From Nothophoma quercina (lineage: Eukaryota > Ascomycota > Dothideomycetes > Pleosporales > Didymellaceae), in contig JAKIXB010000004.1 in NCBI GenBank assembly GCA_021642125.1, positions 806,001 to 870,000 of the forward strand: a stretch of DNA of 64,000 nt, in the 5' to 3' direction. Below are positions 21,942-32,360 of this stretch, in pieces. The notes below the pieces were generated by a model. That model worked only from the letters and a program-made list of their open reading frames with translations, did not search any database and was not told the origin of the DNA. Both the position numbers and the translations under genes were made by a program. Every line of letters starts with the position of its first letter. The first letter of the stretch is position 1.

Positions 21942-23792
21942 ACGTGCGATTGGGTCGCCCTCGATCCATAAGGGGCGTCGGTACATGTCAACGAGCTCGC
22001 TGCCTGTAAGGTGAGAGTTGCAATGGCCGTCACGAGACTTAATTGACATTGCTTCATATTCATCAAAAGAAGCGGGGTAAACAAAAACAAGATGTCCGCC
22101 CGGCGTACTGGAAATGCATTTCCATGTTTCACGAGCGGGACATTGTGACCCTGACCTTGACCCTGATCCCATAAAGATCAGGCAATTCATTCTCGGATGA
22201 AATGGACCTCTTCTACAATGACTACGCAAGTGCAAGGACTTATACCTACCTCGCGTCCAGTCTGCGTTTGCTGCAGAGATTGGACCTGTCAAGGCATGTT
22301 CAGAACAGCTCACTGTTAACTGGCAATGTCAGGAGCGGAACTGGTTGGGCTACTAGTTCTGTCACTCCTTGATGACGCGTATTTTGATCCCCAGGGCTTT
22401 TTATCGGAACCTTAGGGTGGTAATTCCCAATCTTGATGTTGTTGTGTACGTGGACGTTCATCATGCGTTGTCGTGTATATTCTTCAGCTCGAAAGCGTGT
22501 GATCTTGTTTGGGTACCGCATGCAGCTTTTGCACGAACAGCGCAACTGACATCCTAAGGTGGGTATATATGCTGTGGTCGGTTACATAATGAACATGTGA
22601 AACGCTTTTGCAAAGCACAAGTTGTGAACGCAGAGGGAGAGCTATTAGCATGTAATGATGACGTCATAGGTGCAATTCAACTTGAATTCCTCGAGCCTCC
22701 CCATCTCTGAGAACGAAACATCGAAGGAAATGTTTCCGGTTATGACTGTATTTCACAGCTAAGAGAGATGCTCGATTGGGAAAGCAGAGTCTCCGAATCT
22801 GTAAGAAGCATGGAGCCGCCGGTATAGAAGAGCTGACCGTAATACTAATTGTCTCAACCCCTACTTCAGCTCGATCTCAGTGTTACTCACATTGACACCC
22901 TCATCTTCCAACATCAGTCTCACATCGGTGATCCTACGCTCAGCATCATGGCTCCAAGCACTATGCCGGGCATAGTCACATGTTTGACTCAGCACAGATA
23001 TCTCAGCACATTCGCGCTGCGAGCCGCGTCCTGGAAGCTCACGTGCTAAATTGAACATACGAACCGGATATAGGCTGAAGAGAACGGTATCAGCTGGACC
23101 TCGGACTCGGGAGGTAGGGAGACTGGGGTTAGAAAGAGGAAGTCAAGGCGCTACTATACATCATGGGTGGTCACTGCTGTCGTCCTCGCTTTCCCTTCAA
23201 CTTCGACTTCCTAAGACCACACGGAGCCCTACCTGCCTATGCAGGCTACGAGACCGGATTTATATCTGCACGAGGCTGCACTTACTTGCTTTTTACGGTC
23301 ACACATGCAAGTTGAGACGAACCCGAAAGAGTATTGTGTCAGAGCGTTTGTTAAAGACCAAAGCGCCTTCCTACAGCGGCACGTTCGCCATACCTCTAAG
23401 TACAGAGCACAAGAAAAAAAAAAGACGAATCTCGGATTCGGTTTGGCGATGTACGGTCTTAGGATACTTAGGGGCCCAGGTTGCTCTGTGCAAACATTCT
23501 GTTGACATGTTTCTTCGCTCTTCCTAGATTGAACACCCGATACATACCACCTTCGACCAAACATTAGGCCATGGTCGAAGCTGATCTGTAAAAGCAACAG
23601 AATCACGCAACTAGAGATTTCCGTGGCCAAGAAGAGAAGGGTACAGGGAGTACGCGTCCGCGTTGCCCACGTGCGCACTGATAAATTAAGAGCCAACAGG
23701 GGGCAACGCTTTCCTGATCTGCAACACCAGACTACCCCGCAAAACACGCTGAATACTCGCCACGGTGTTGAAGACGTTTTAGCATCACAGCC
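21942..23792. other. Gene-poor stretch of the accessory island
   Basis: A minus-strand frame (22313-21942) runs into the first exon of the preceding gene and has a mildly protein-like composition (GSELVDMYRRPLWIEGDPIA). Further upstream there are only short frames and an A-rich tract at 23411-23424. A 65-codon minus-strand frame (23058-22861) loosely resembles a 2EXR-like C terminus. None of these is solid enough to call as a gene. Confidence 0.3.
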
Positions 23793-24095
23793 ATGTCGCC
23801 TACGGCTAAAACGTGCCGCGTCTGTACCTATTGCGACTCTGCTCCTGCGCATGCGAACAACACTGGATTGTCGCAGGTCGTCGATGACATTTGCATGTCC
23901 CAGGTATCGAGATCGCTACAAAGTAACATTGTTCACTTTACACATTGCGGGGGCAAGTGGTTCCACGTACCAGGGCTAAGAGCGACAGACGCCTACGCTT
24001 CGTTACAAGGATCTATAAAGCTTGACATCCTGATAGGACGGAAATTAAGCGTTAATCTCCGCATACGCAATGTGAAGCCCCTGTCCGGCTTCTGA
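23793..24095 (+). CDS. Possible small protein with CxxC motif (uncertain)
   Basis: A 100-codon frame begins with an ATG and contains a CRVCTYCDS motif followed by a mixed hydrophobic and polar stretch (HCGGKWFHVPGLRATDAYAS). There is no signal peptide, no recognised family and no intron signal that decides the matter. It could be a small gene, an exon relic or chance. I list it because its composition is more protein-like than that of the neighbouring frames. Confidence 0.25.
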   Translation: MSPTAKTCRVCTYCDSAPAHANNTGLSQVVDDICMSQVSRSLQSNIVHFTHCGGKWFHVPGLRATDAYASLQGSIKLDILIGRKLSVNLRIRNVKPLSGF

Positions 24096-24363
24096 AAATA
24101 TAGTTACCGGCAGACGCCAGCCTTGAGCCTAACTAGATTGAAACTTATTCCTTAGTACCACTGCAAGGCAAGGTGAGCAATATGAGCCACTTCGACGTAA
24201 GGCAACGAAAGCCTAACCGCGTGACAGCAACATGGCCGGCATAACTCGTTCCATACACTGACTTTCTCCGCCTCTCACGTCTGGTCTGGTATAACACTTT
24301 GTTACTTATTTATATCTTGTTCAACAATTCCAACATGGCCTCACATCAAACACCGACCACACC

Positions 24364-25774
24364 ATGAAGTTCTCGACTCTTGCACTTGGAGGCGCTATTG
24401 CAACTGTGAACGCTGCCGCCGTTGGCGACCGTTCCCAGTTCGAGGAGCGCGCGACCTACGCCGTTGTTGGCAAAGCGGAGGGCTTCGCTGCGTCGACGAC
24501 GGGCGGTGGAAGTGCTGCCTGTGCGATCCCATCTAGCGTTGCAGAGCTGAAGACTTGGCTCACCGACAGCACTGCTCGTTGCATTGTGCTCGACAAAGAG
24601 TAAGCACTTCAGAATGCAACGGAGGAACCGGATACTAACATTAGGTCTCAGGTACAACTTCAAGGGTACCGAAGGCACGACCACCGAAACGGGTTGCCGA
24701 CCAGCATCCAACACATGCCCCGGCAACGGCGGCCAGGATGCTATCAACAAAGCTTCATGGTGCACGAACGGCAATGCAGGTGCTGGCGTCACCTCCATCA
24801 GTGTTACCTATGATACTGCTGGTGTTGCTGGCATTAACGTTGGATCCAACAAGAGTATCATCGGCGTCGGCTCCAAGGGCGTTATCCGCGGCAAAGGCCT
24901 TCGTATGGCAAACGGGGTGAAAAACGTGATCATACAGAACATCCATATCACAGAGGTACTGCTCAGCCACCTGAAGGCATTGAAAAGGAACTGACAGAGA
25001 CACGTAGCTCAATCCACAGTACATTTGGGGTGGAGATGCTATCACTGTAGATGGCGCTGATCTGATTTGGGTTGGTAAGTCGGACCAGACCTCCCTTAAT
25101 GTCCTTGTGTGTCAGAAAGTCTGATATGTATTGAACAGATCACGTCAAAGTTTCCCTCATTGGCCGCCAGATGTTCGTTGCTGGGACAGGAGCCTCCAAC
25201 CGCGTGACTCTCTCCTACAGTGAGTTTGATGGCTCAACCAGCTGGTCTGCCACCTGTGACGGCCATCACTACTGGGCCATCTACCTCACCGGTTCGCAAG
25301 ACTTGATCACCATGAAGGGTAACTACATCCACCATACCTCTGGTCGCAGTCCTAAGGTTGGCGGAAACACACTTCTCCATGCCGTGAACAATTACTGGTA
25401 TGCCAACTCTGGCCACGCCTTCGACAACGGTGCTGGCGGCATGGTTGTAGCTGAGGGAAATGTTTTCCAGAACGTCGTCGTATGTACTCCATCATCCTCT
25501 ACAGCCCTCATAAACAAAGTGCACATCTGACTCAACTTCGTAGACACCTCTCCTCAGTAACTCTGGGAAGTTCTTCGGTAGCCCAACCACCAGTGCCAAT
25601 ACGGCTTGCACAAACTACCTGGGCCACGCCTGCCAATTGAACGCTTTCGGCAGTTCTGGCACACTTGGAGGAACCGACACGAGCTTCTTCAGCAACTTCA
25701 ATGGTAAGACCGTTGCTAGCGCTTCAACAGCGAGCTCTAGCATCGCAAACTCAGCTGGTGTTGGGAAGATCTAG
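24364..25774 (+). CDS. Secreted pectin lyase (polysaccharide lyase family 1)
   Basis: Five exons (24364-24599, 24652-24955, 25008-25074, 25139-25479, 25544-25774) with four 52-64 bp GT-AG introns encode 392 aa. A signal peptide (MKFSTLALGGAIATVNAAA) precedes a parallel beta-helix domain. Family signatures include IIGVGSKGVIRGKGLRMANG, VKNVIIQNIHITELNPQYIW, GGDAITVDGADLIWVDHVKV and HHTSGRSPKVGGNTLLHAVN; the Arg in HTSGRSP is the likely catalytic base. Pectin lyases cleave methyl-esterified homogalacturonan by beta-elimination outside the cell. The Ca-binding Asp cluster of pectate lyases is not evident, which favours pectin lyase. It sits alone in the accessory island and fits plant-tissue growth. 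Confidence 0.9.
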
Positions 25775-26236
25775 ATAGCTGTGCTGAAGCCTGTTTGTTA
25801 TGTGGACACTAGGATGAGTACAATGGGCGATAATCTTGCAGTCAAGCAGTATCAACAGTGCGTTCCATTGTCCTGAATTATCACTGAGTATCTCCTTTCT
25901 GCTAGATCTCTATGGTGCAATATTGCGTTTATTGCCCTCATTAAAGAAAGCAGAAATGGTCGGGTTTGGTAGCAGGATGGCAATTGTGGTCTGGATATCT
26001 TCATCACTCCTGGCCACGGTGGTAGCTCTGTTCAAATACTTTCCCTTACTGACGGCTCTTGGATCAACAGACACGGCTGCGATCTGGCTCGCACCTCACG
26101 AAACATCACCGTGAGATTGGACCCGAACTTCTATTTGAGCATCCCGACCTCTGGTTCTCCTATAGATTGTGGGAAGCCTAGCATAATCACGAGGCAGAGC
26201 TTTCCAAGTATTTCTTCGCTGGGTCGATTTTGACCC
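25775..26236. other. Intergenic region downstream of pectin lyase
   Basis: This stretch is the pectin lyase 3' flank and unassigned sequence. A 92-codon plus-strand frame (25836-26114) lacks an ATG start and any motif. Nothing is supported. Confidence 0.35.
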
Positions 26237-26560
26237 TCATCCTAGCGGTAACGTCGTCGTGAACCCCTGTCGATCAGCCTTGATTGTCTTGACGCCGGCG
26301 AATATACCTTCTTCTAAACGTGCCATGCGGTCTGCCCTATTGGATTTACCATGGAGTATAAGGGTGGTAGGTGATACTTGAAAGGCTCTCGCTTCGGTGT
26401 TGATCAGTCGACAAGCCAATCGCAGCGGAAGGGCATCGTTGACAACCCATTCTTTGAGTCTGGTGGAATCGTGGGTGACAATCGTGTTCTTGGAGACGAT
26501 CGCATGGATCTTGTTGCGACATCCTGGAGATAGTCGGAGCAGAGGTGAGTTGCGCTGGTT
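26237..26560 (-). pseudogene. 2EXR-like fragment, 5' part not found
   Basis: An exon starting after a GGTAG acceptor reads NQRNSPLLRLSPGCRNKIHA and later LACRLINTEARAFQVSPTTL, both recognisable blocks of the family with degraded residues (PAELRN has become SPGCRN). It has 107 codons and a normal stop. No first exon with an ATG in phase is visible upstream. It is either a relic or a gene with a distant first exon. Confidence 0.45.
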
Positions 26561-26932
26561 CTACCGGGTGCTGGTTTGAGTTCCTGCTGATTCTGATGAG
26601 CCGTAAAGTGTGGATGGCGCTTACAGAAGTTTGCGATACCCAGAAGATAGAACAGTGTCTTGCAAGTCTTTGAGTGCGTTGTTTCCGTTAGGCGTTCTGG
26701 TCGCACGTGTGAGTGGTCGTGGGAAGGCTCAGTGTGAGATGAACTAAAGGGTGACGGTGAATCCACCTTCACTTTAGCTTGGCACGAACCTCACCTTTCA
26801 CTGGGCTACCCATGTCTGCCTAGTTGCGCTCAACGATAATCCGCTGGAGTTTATCTCTGCTGCCGCCTCTCCATACCCCATCGCAGCCGCCGCTTCTCGA
26901 AGAGATCGACGCAGCTTCCACCCACCCACGCA

Positions 26933-27545
26933 ATGTCGTCTGCTATTACCGCGAATTCCATGTGAGTACTCTTGTAAGCTCATGCCATATCAATGACTGA
27001 CACTAGTTAGCACTGCAGTGAACCAGGAATGTTCACCACTGCTGCGACTCCCTGCCGAGCTGCGCACTCAAATTCTCGATCACGCCCTGGGTGCGTGCGA
27101 AGTTTTGATCGTACAATTCGAGACGAAGCGCTCCGAGTTGAAATTATGTGCATCCTTCAGATGCTCGTGCGACTTCAAAATCGCCGAAATTCTCGACATC
27201 ACCACTGTGTGCCGCCAGATTCAGTCAGAGACACATTTGTTATTCTTTCAGTTTCGTCTGTTCACTTTCGCATCTCCACTAGAGAAGCTGAGTCGACTGG
27301 AAGCATGGCTGAACCTCTTGACCGTCAGCCAACAATGCGCTATCCGTCGCGTATCTGTGCACGTGGGAGAACTGCATGATCTCACTTTCTGGGACAACAT
27401 GGGTAGACTGCGCGGGCTTAAGGAGCTTAGGGTGCGCTCAGTGAAAGGCTACGAAGAGAGAACGCACGAGCACTGGAAAGGAGTCAATGGCGAGGTCGAT
27501 CAGATTGTGGGACATCATGTGGACTTGTTGCTCGAGCCTGTGTGA
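26933..27545 (+). CDS. 2EXR/F-box-like small protein
   Basis: Exon 1 (26933-26961, MSSAITANS) and exon 2 (27011-27545) join across a 49 bp GT-AG intron, in phase, to give 187 aa. The hallmark SPLLRLPAELRTQILDHALG occurs near residue 20, then ITTVCRQIQSETHLLFFQFR, a central helix AIRRVSVHVGELHDLTFWDN and the ending DQIVGHHVDLLLEPV. This C-terminal end closely matches the paralogue at 45776-46413 (DALVGHKVELLVEEDD), so the two are sister copies. It is the first of three tandem, same-strand copies up to 29126. Function unknown. Confidence 0.7.
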
Positions 27546-27800
27546 TTGATCATAGAGCTCTTGATGATCAACGAAGTTAACCTAGAAACAACGTTCGAAG
27601 CACTTCAGTACCGAGCAAATTTTGAGCATCAATCTTGTTTTCACCTTCACCTTGCTCCGAAACGGTGCTGATGACCTCACTTTCGCTTGCAAATGTACAA
27701 ATAACTTTCAAATACCCACTTGACCTCTCGAACCCAACTCATGACTCCATGATACCGCCTACGACACCAATCTCAACTGTGGGCAGCAACAAGTGCCACT

Positions 27801-28280
27801 ATGGAAGATGCCATGTGAGGAGTTGTGACAATCTCACGCAGATGGTTGAACTAACACTCAAACAATACTGCGCGCAACCACGAGCGCTCAAAACTCCTCA
27901 GTCTGCCGCCCGAAGTGCGCAACATGATGTTCAAATACGCACTAAGATCTGAAGATGGCGACGTCTGGATCAGCTTGTTTGGCCACGGCACAAGTACCTT
28001 CGAAGCTAAATTAGGTTCGCAAGCAGCTTTGTGATCTTCTCCTCTAACAGCTTCAAGTTTCTCTCCTCTCCGTCTCCTACCTAAGCTGCGTAACAACTCA
28101 CGCGCCAAGAGCCAACAGTATCAGCCTAAGAACAACCGAGAACAGCAAGATGCGAGCCCTATACAGCAACATTGATCCTCAGACTGCAGGAACTTTTTCA
28201 ATCATTCCACTGCTTCGCTTTGACTACAACATTTCGCCAACTTCGAACTGAGACTGCTGCGCTACCATTCAACCTCGACC
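27801..28280 (+). pseudogene. Broken 2EXR-like copy between two intact-looking paralogues
   Basis: A first-exon-like start (ATG at 27801 with donor ATGTGAGG, like the preceding paralogue) is followed near 27880 by ERSKLLSLPPEVRNMMFKYA, which ends at a stop shortly afterwards (about 28033). The second family block reappears near 28220-28270 as TTTFRQLRTETAALPFNL in another frame. The pieces lie in the right order and orientation but cannot be read as one protein, so this is a degraded copy. Confidence 0.55.
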
Positions 28281-28529
28281 CAGTCACGCCGATGGTCAAC
28301 ATTTATTCTCAAAGGCTCACTTTTAGGCGGCGCAGTTGCTCGCACCTTCACCTGACTACCAAAAACATGGACTGGCACCGTCCGCCCTTCTATAAAGTCC
28401 TCGACTCTGTCTCGCTCTTCTTCCCGACCACACCTTGCTCGACGAAACATGCAGCCGCTGAGGCTCCCAAGAGAAGACACGTGAACCGTTTCCGCTCATG
28501 GAACAGACATCAGGATGATGCACTGAGAG

Positions 28530-29126
28530 CAACACGGTACTGTGCGTAACCAGCAATCAAGCCCTCTGCTTCGCCTCCCACCTGAGCTGCGCAACACAAT
28601 TTACACATACGCTCTTGGTGGCTACGATCGCCGTCTGAGTTTTGCTAGCAGCAACATGCCCTACGACAAAGTTCGGCCACACGAGGCCGAGCCCACGACA
28701 TGCACATTGTCCGGTCACAGCGCTTGTCCCCTCACCTTGATCGCAACGTGTCGTCAAATTCTTTCGGAAGCAAAGGCATTGCCTCTCAAGATCCACACGT
28801 TCAGACTAGGCTCTTTTGATGGCGTAGACGGTACGCTCGACGAGCACATGCGAGTCTTCACTTGCGAGCAGCGCAAAGCAATTCAGTATTTGTACGTATA
28901 TATAGCGAGTGGAGCAATGGTTGAGAGGTCTTCCGGTGGACCCGGAGATCTTGAAGGACTGAAGGTGATTCGGATTGACGGTGTCCAGGGTTATCTAAAC
29001 CGCGTAGTTGTTGAGGTTAGCGTGCGCCAGAGGCTTGACAGCAGGCGGAAGTCGTGTTCCCTTAATGACGCCTGTGAGATGCAGAGCGACGAGACGGTGG
29101 ACGGTACTCAAGAGCAGCAGTGGTGA
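28530..29126 (+). CDS. 2EXR/F-box-like small protein, 5' end unresolved
   Basis: The main exon reads RNQQSSPLLRLPPELRNTIY and then LTLIATCRQILSEAKALPLK, FTCEQRKAIQYLYVYIASGA and a polar tail ending GTQEQQW. It has about 198 codons from a possible acceptor at 28529 to the stop at 29126. An ATG-bearing first exon in matching phase is not found; the nearest candidate (ATG near 28449 with donor CACGTGAAC) is out of phase with every good acceptor. The copy may be functional with an unrecognised first exon, or recently dead. Confidence 0.5.
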   Translation, partial: QHGTVRNQQSSPLLRLPPELRNTIYTYALGGYDRRLSFASSNMPYDKVRPHEAEPTTCTLSGHSACPLTLIATCRQILSEAKALPLKIHTFRLGSFDGVDGTLDEHMRVFTCEQRKAIQYLYVYIASGAMVERSSGGPGDLEGLKVIRIDGVQGYLNRVVVEVSVRQRLDSRRKSCSLNDACEMQSDETVDGTQEQQW

Positions 29127-29275
29127 TCGAGTATTGTAGTCTTGTTTTCTGTGATCCTGGAGACCGTAGGTCAGAGACCAGCCTGGGTCTCTCATAGCCT
29201 TAACATAACGTGAGCTCAAATGCAAATGGGTATCTCTTGTCCAGCTACGTCTCTTTACATGCAACGAAAGACCCT

Positions 29276-30550
29276 CTAATCCTTCCCTTCTGTAAGGAGC
29301 TTGGCAATCTTTTCCTCCAACATCTTGATATCATCGCCAACAACCTTGACGTTGCCTTGCATTGCTTTCTCATGTTTCTTGACATCCTCCTCCACTAGCT
29401 GCAATTGCTTCTCCCAATTCTTAATCTCCTCCTCCTGCTTCGCCTGCCGGGACTCCAACTCGGTCAAGACCTCGTCAGCTTGCCAGGCGCTGGTATGTAC
29501 AAGGCGCAGTGTGCGCAGGCGTTCGAGCACAAGGGGAAGGACGGGCGAAAGCTTATCGATAGAGGGTAGCGTGCCGTACAGCGCATTGATCTTGGCTTCC
29601 TGATCTGGCGTCGTGGTCTCCTCAGGACCGGCGCGCGAAGCTTCTAGTCGTGCTTCTTTCAGGTCCTCCGCTTCTTCGATAAGCTTCTTTATCTGCTGTG
29701 AGGCTCCGTCAAGGTTGTTTGTTGACGCGTCGCCGATAGCGCCGAGGGTTTGTTCGAGTCTTTGTAGTGTCGTGAACACAGGGAATGTAGAGTCTTCGCT
29801 TGTTTCTGGCATAATGCTACCGTTGAGTCCTAGGCTGTTCTCCATTTGCGTTATGCGCTGGTCGAACTCAGCTGCTTGGCTCAACACGTGCTCCAGCTGA
29901 CTTTTTTGGATCTGTGATCCTGGAAGAGGTGGCTGATTCGCAATAGCTGAGCTGATCTTCGAGCTTGGCGCAAAGGGCTCGTAGTCGTTGAACTTCTGTA
30001 TCGTCCTGTCGAGCAGTGGTTCTGCGCCTCGAACGCCTCCGGTCCGGCTGGCATAGATCTCGTCAACTTTGTCTGAGATGAGGTCCATGACCTCTTTAGC
30101 GTCGCGCTCCTCAATCTGTGCCTTGTCTCCAGATCTCTTCCGCTCCTCGTACTCATTCTCTAGCTCCTGCAGCTCACGCTTCACTCTCATGAGTTTCCGT
30201 GAGAAACTTTCCTGCTCCTCATCGCTATCATCACCGAGTATTTCGCCGCGTCGCCGTTGCCGTGTGTAAGTGCGGTACGCTTGCCGTTCGGTAACGTTGT
30301 CTGAGAAGTCGACGCCATTGGCGTCCACTCGTGATGGCTGGAATCGATTGCGCGCCTGATCAGTCTGTAGGCGCTGGTGATTCACCGCAGAACTTTCTGG
30401 ATCGGAGTCGTCGTAGTCGGACTCGGAGATCGCGGTTGAGGCTTGTATTGTAGAGACATCTTCGGCGAGTTCGGGGGTCTCGTACACATCTGGCGCGGTA
30501 TCTATCCCAGGAAGGCTATCGTACTTTGGTCGCGAGGCTTCTGAAGCCAT
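29276..30550 (-). CDS. DCTN2: Dynactin subunit 2 (dynamitin, p50)
   Basis: Single-exon gene of 424 aa. The N terminus (PKYDSLPGIDTAPDVYETPE) is the highly conserved dynamitin opening motif. Alternating acidic linkers and coiled coils follow: residues about 115-160 (KLMRVKRELQELENEYEERK), 225-250 and 365-420 (ESRQAKQEEEIKNWEKQLQL). Dynamitin forms the shoulder of dynactin and links the p150 arm to the Arp1 filament, so it is needed for dynein-driven nuclear and vesicle movement along hyphae. An in-frame Met lies eight codons upstream; the Met at 30550 is preferred because homologues begin with this short lead into PKYDSLPGID. Confidence 0.92.
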   Translation of the reverse strand: MASEASRPKYDSLPGIDTAPDVYETPELAEDVSTIQASTAISESDYDDSDPESSAVNHQRLQTDQARNRFQPSRVDANGVDFSDNVTERQAYRTYTRQRRRGEILGDDSDEEQESFSRKLMRVKRELQELENEYEERKRSGDKAQIEERDAKEVMDLISDKVDEIYASRTGGVRGAEPLLDRTIQKFNDYEPFAPSSKISSAIANQPPLPGSQIQKSQLEHVLSQAAEFDQRITQMENSLGLNGSIMPETSEDSTFPVFTTLQRLEQTLGAIGDASTNNLDGASQQIKKLIEEAEDLKEARLEASRAGPEETTTPDQEAKINALYGTLPSIDKLSPVLPLVLERLRTLRLVHTSAWQADEVLTELESRQAKQEEEIKNWEKQLQLVEEDVKKHEKAMQGNVKVVGDDIKMLEEKIAKLLTEGKD

Positions 30551-30883
30551 TATGTATCGGGCGAGAGTAGGCACAAAGGAGAATAGCGGGAAGTTGCGGT
30601 GTTGGGTTGGGTGTAGATTGTGGGGTCGTAAACTTTAGGGAACGCGTCGATTGGAAGTCGCGACCGGCCGTGCACGCACATGTCAACTGAGCCTCAAGCT
30701 GCAGGGTCCAAAGACGCATCACTTCGAAGACTTTGGGTTTCGAACCACAATGATTAGCTATGCATGTGAGACATATTCCAGTCCTGACTATTAGTCTTCG
30801 ATCGCGATTCTTGCAATCCACAATAGTGATTTGAAATGTTGTATCTTCTGACTTGTCTAATTGCTACACCTTGCAATCGCGGT
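30551..30883. other. Short intergenic region
   Basis: This is the dynamitin promoter and the ARPC2 3' flank, both minus-strand genes. No other feature is seen. Confidence 0.4.
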
Positions 30884-32043
30884 CTATGCTTGCACCCTGA
30901 ACGTTCGTCCGCTAGCTGTCTTGCGCTCCTTCTCCTCTGCTTCAGGCCTGGCTCTTCGGAGGACTGCGGCATTGTCAGTATGTAGAACATAGGACACGCC
31001 ATCACAACACGCGTACCTTGGAGGAAATCAGCGGTCCTCTTTCGCATCCTCGAGTGGATGAATGCCTTGGAGGCCTTGATGTGGTAGTGGAAGTAGTCGC
31101 GGAAGGTCTGGATGTGTGAGATGACTTCAGCTCGTCGCGCAGCTGCCAGATGGCGAGGGAAGAGAACTATGCATGTCAGCTTTGGTCATATATCGCCATT
31201 CTCGGAACATACCAAATGTGATGTAGCCAATATCGGCGGAGCCCGATGTGTCGACTCCAGGAATACCTTGCAGCTCGAGAGGTGGGTCGTTGCGGAAGAG
31301 TACCTGTGGTGCATTCTGGATGGCTCTCCGTCTGGCATCGACGAACTCCTGGAGGAACACCTTTCCGAAAATCCTGTCTGTCTCTTCCCTGAAAACCGTG
31401 GAGAAGATGACTGTGACACGGTCGAAGCTGGCCTTGATGTAGATCGCTTCCTCCTCACGGTAGTGGATGGCGCGCACCTCACCGCCCTCCTTCACACCCT
31501 GTGGTGCCGACTCTGATGTGTATTTCGAAGCCTCCTCCTGAAGTTGCGCGAACTCGTCGAAAGCCTGCTCGAAGGGTGCAGCCATGGCGTTGCGCTTGAG
31601 GAGAGATACACGCCTAATGAGATCATCACGGCTCTCTGCTACTTGTCAGTACCGCGTTCTGCCCAATGGCCCACCGTGCTTACCTTTATCCTCTGGCAGG
31701 TTCTCCAGATCTATCAGCACCGAGAAGTCGTACCCTGATTCGGGCGACACAATGTATGGGCCATACTCGCGCTCGAGGACTGCTTGGGCGCCGTACTGGA
31801 CAAGCTCGGAGAAGCACTTGATTTGCAAAGATACGAGGATCTTTGTCTTGCTTTCGGGGGTCGAGATGTGGAATGTGACACCATCGAAGTCGGAAACGAC
31901 CTGGTCAATGTTCGCTGGAGCTCCTCTGTATGCGGTCAGTTTGGCGGGATACTGGGCGGGAAGCGGCGGGGTAGAGCGCACCCAGCAAAGCGGTCCTTCA
32001 GCAGAGACTCGATGAGAACGTTCTGGTAGTCGAGGAGAAGCAT
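30884..32043 (-). CDS. ARC35: Arp2/3 complex 34 kDa subunit (ARPC2)
   Basis: Five exons (32043-31982, 31925-31684, 31635-31213, 31166-31017, 30963-30884) with four GT-AG introns of 46-56 bp encode 318 aa, the usual family length. Conserved blocks run the whole length: MLLLDYQNVLIESLL, DFDGVTFHISTPESKTKILV, the REYGPYIVSPESGYDFSVLI core, EEEAIYIKASFDRVTVIFST, VFLQEFVDARRRAIQNAPQV and HIQTFRDYFHYHIKASKAFI. ARPC2 and ARPC4 form the structural core of the Arp2/3 complex that nucleates branched actin at endocytic sites. It is divergent from UTP12 with a 317 bp spacer. Confidence 0.95.
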
Positions 32044-32360
32044 TGTGGCTGTCCGGTTGCTGTAAAGGTGCGCAACGAGGTATGGTGGGGAGCTCTCGTA
32101 GGCTGATGCGGAGGCCGGAAGTGCCCAGTGTCGTCGTTGGTGTGGGTCTGCTGTGGCTGGAGCCTGTGGCGTAGAGCGGCGGCGGGTCGCAACTTTCAAA
32201 AAGTTCGAGAGTTGCTGCCGAGAAAAGTTCACCAACTTTCGAGCTGGCCACCAACACCAGCAACACAAGACGAAAGGAGTAATGTCTTGAAGATCACACG
32301 GTGAACCTCTCGCTTTTGTCTACATTTATTCCATACCCCTAAATTCGCTAGTAGCGCATC
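32044..32360. promoter_or_regulatory. Divergent spacer of ARPC2 and UTP12
   Basis: A 317 bp spacer lies between two divergent housekeeping genes. It must carry both 5' leaders and core promoters. No specific motif is recognised. Confidence 0.45.

Noticed and set aside
23229..23852. 207-codon minus-strand open frame
   Set aside because: Arg/Cys-rich, no motif, crosses an A-rich tract and overlaps plus-strand frames of similar quality.
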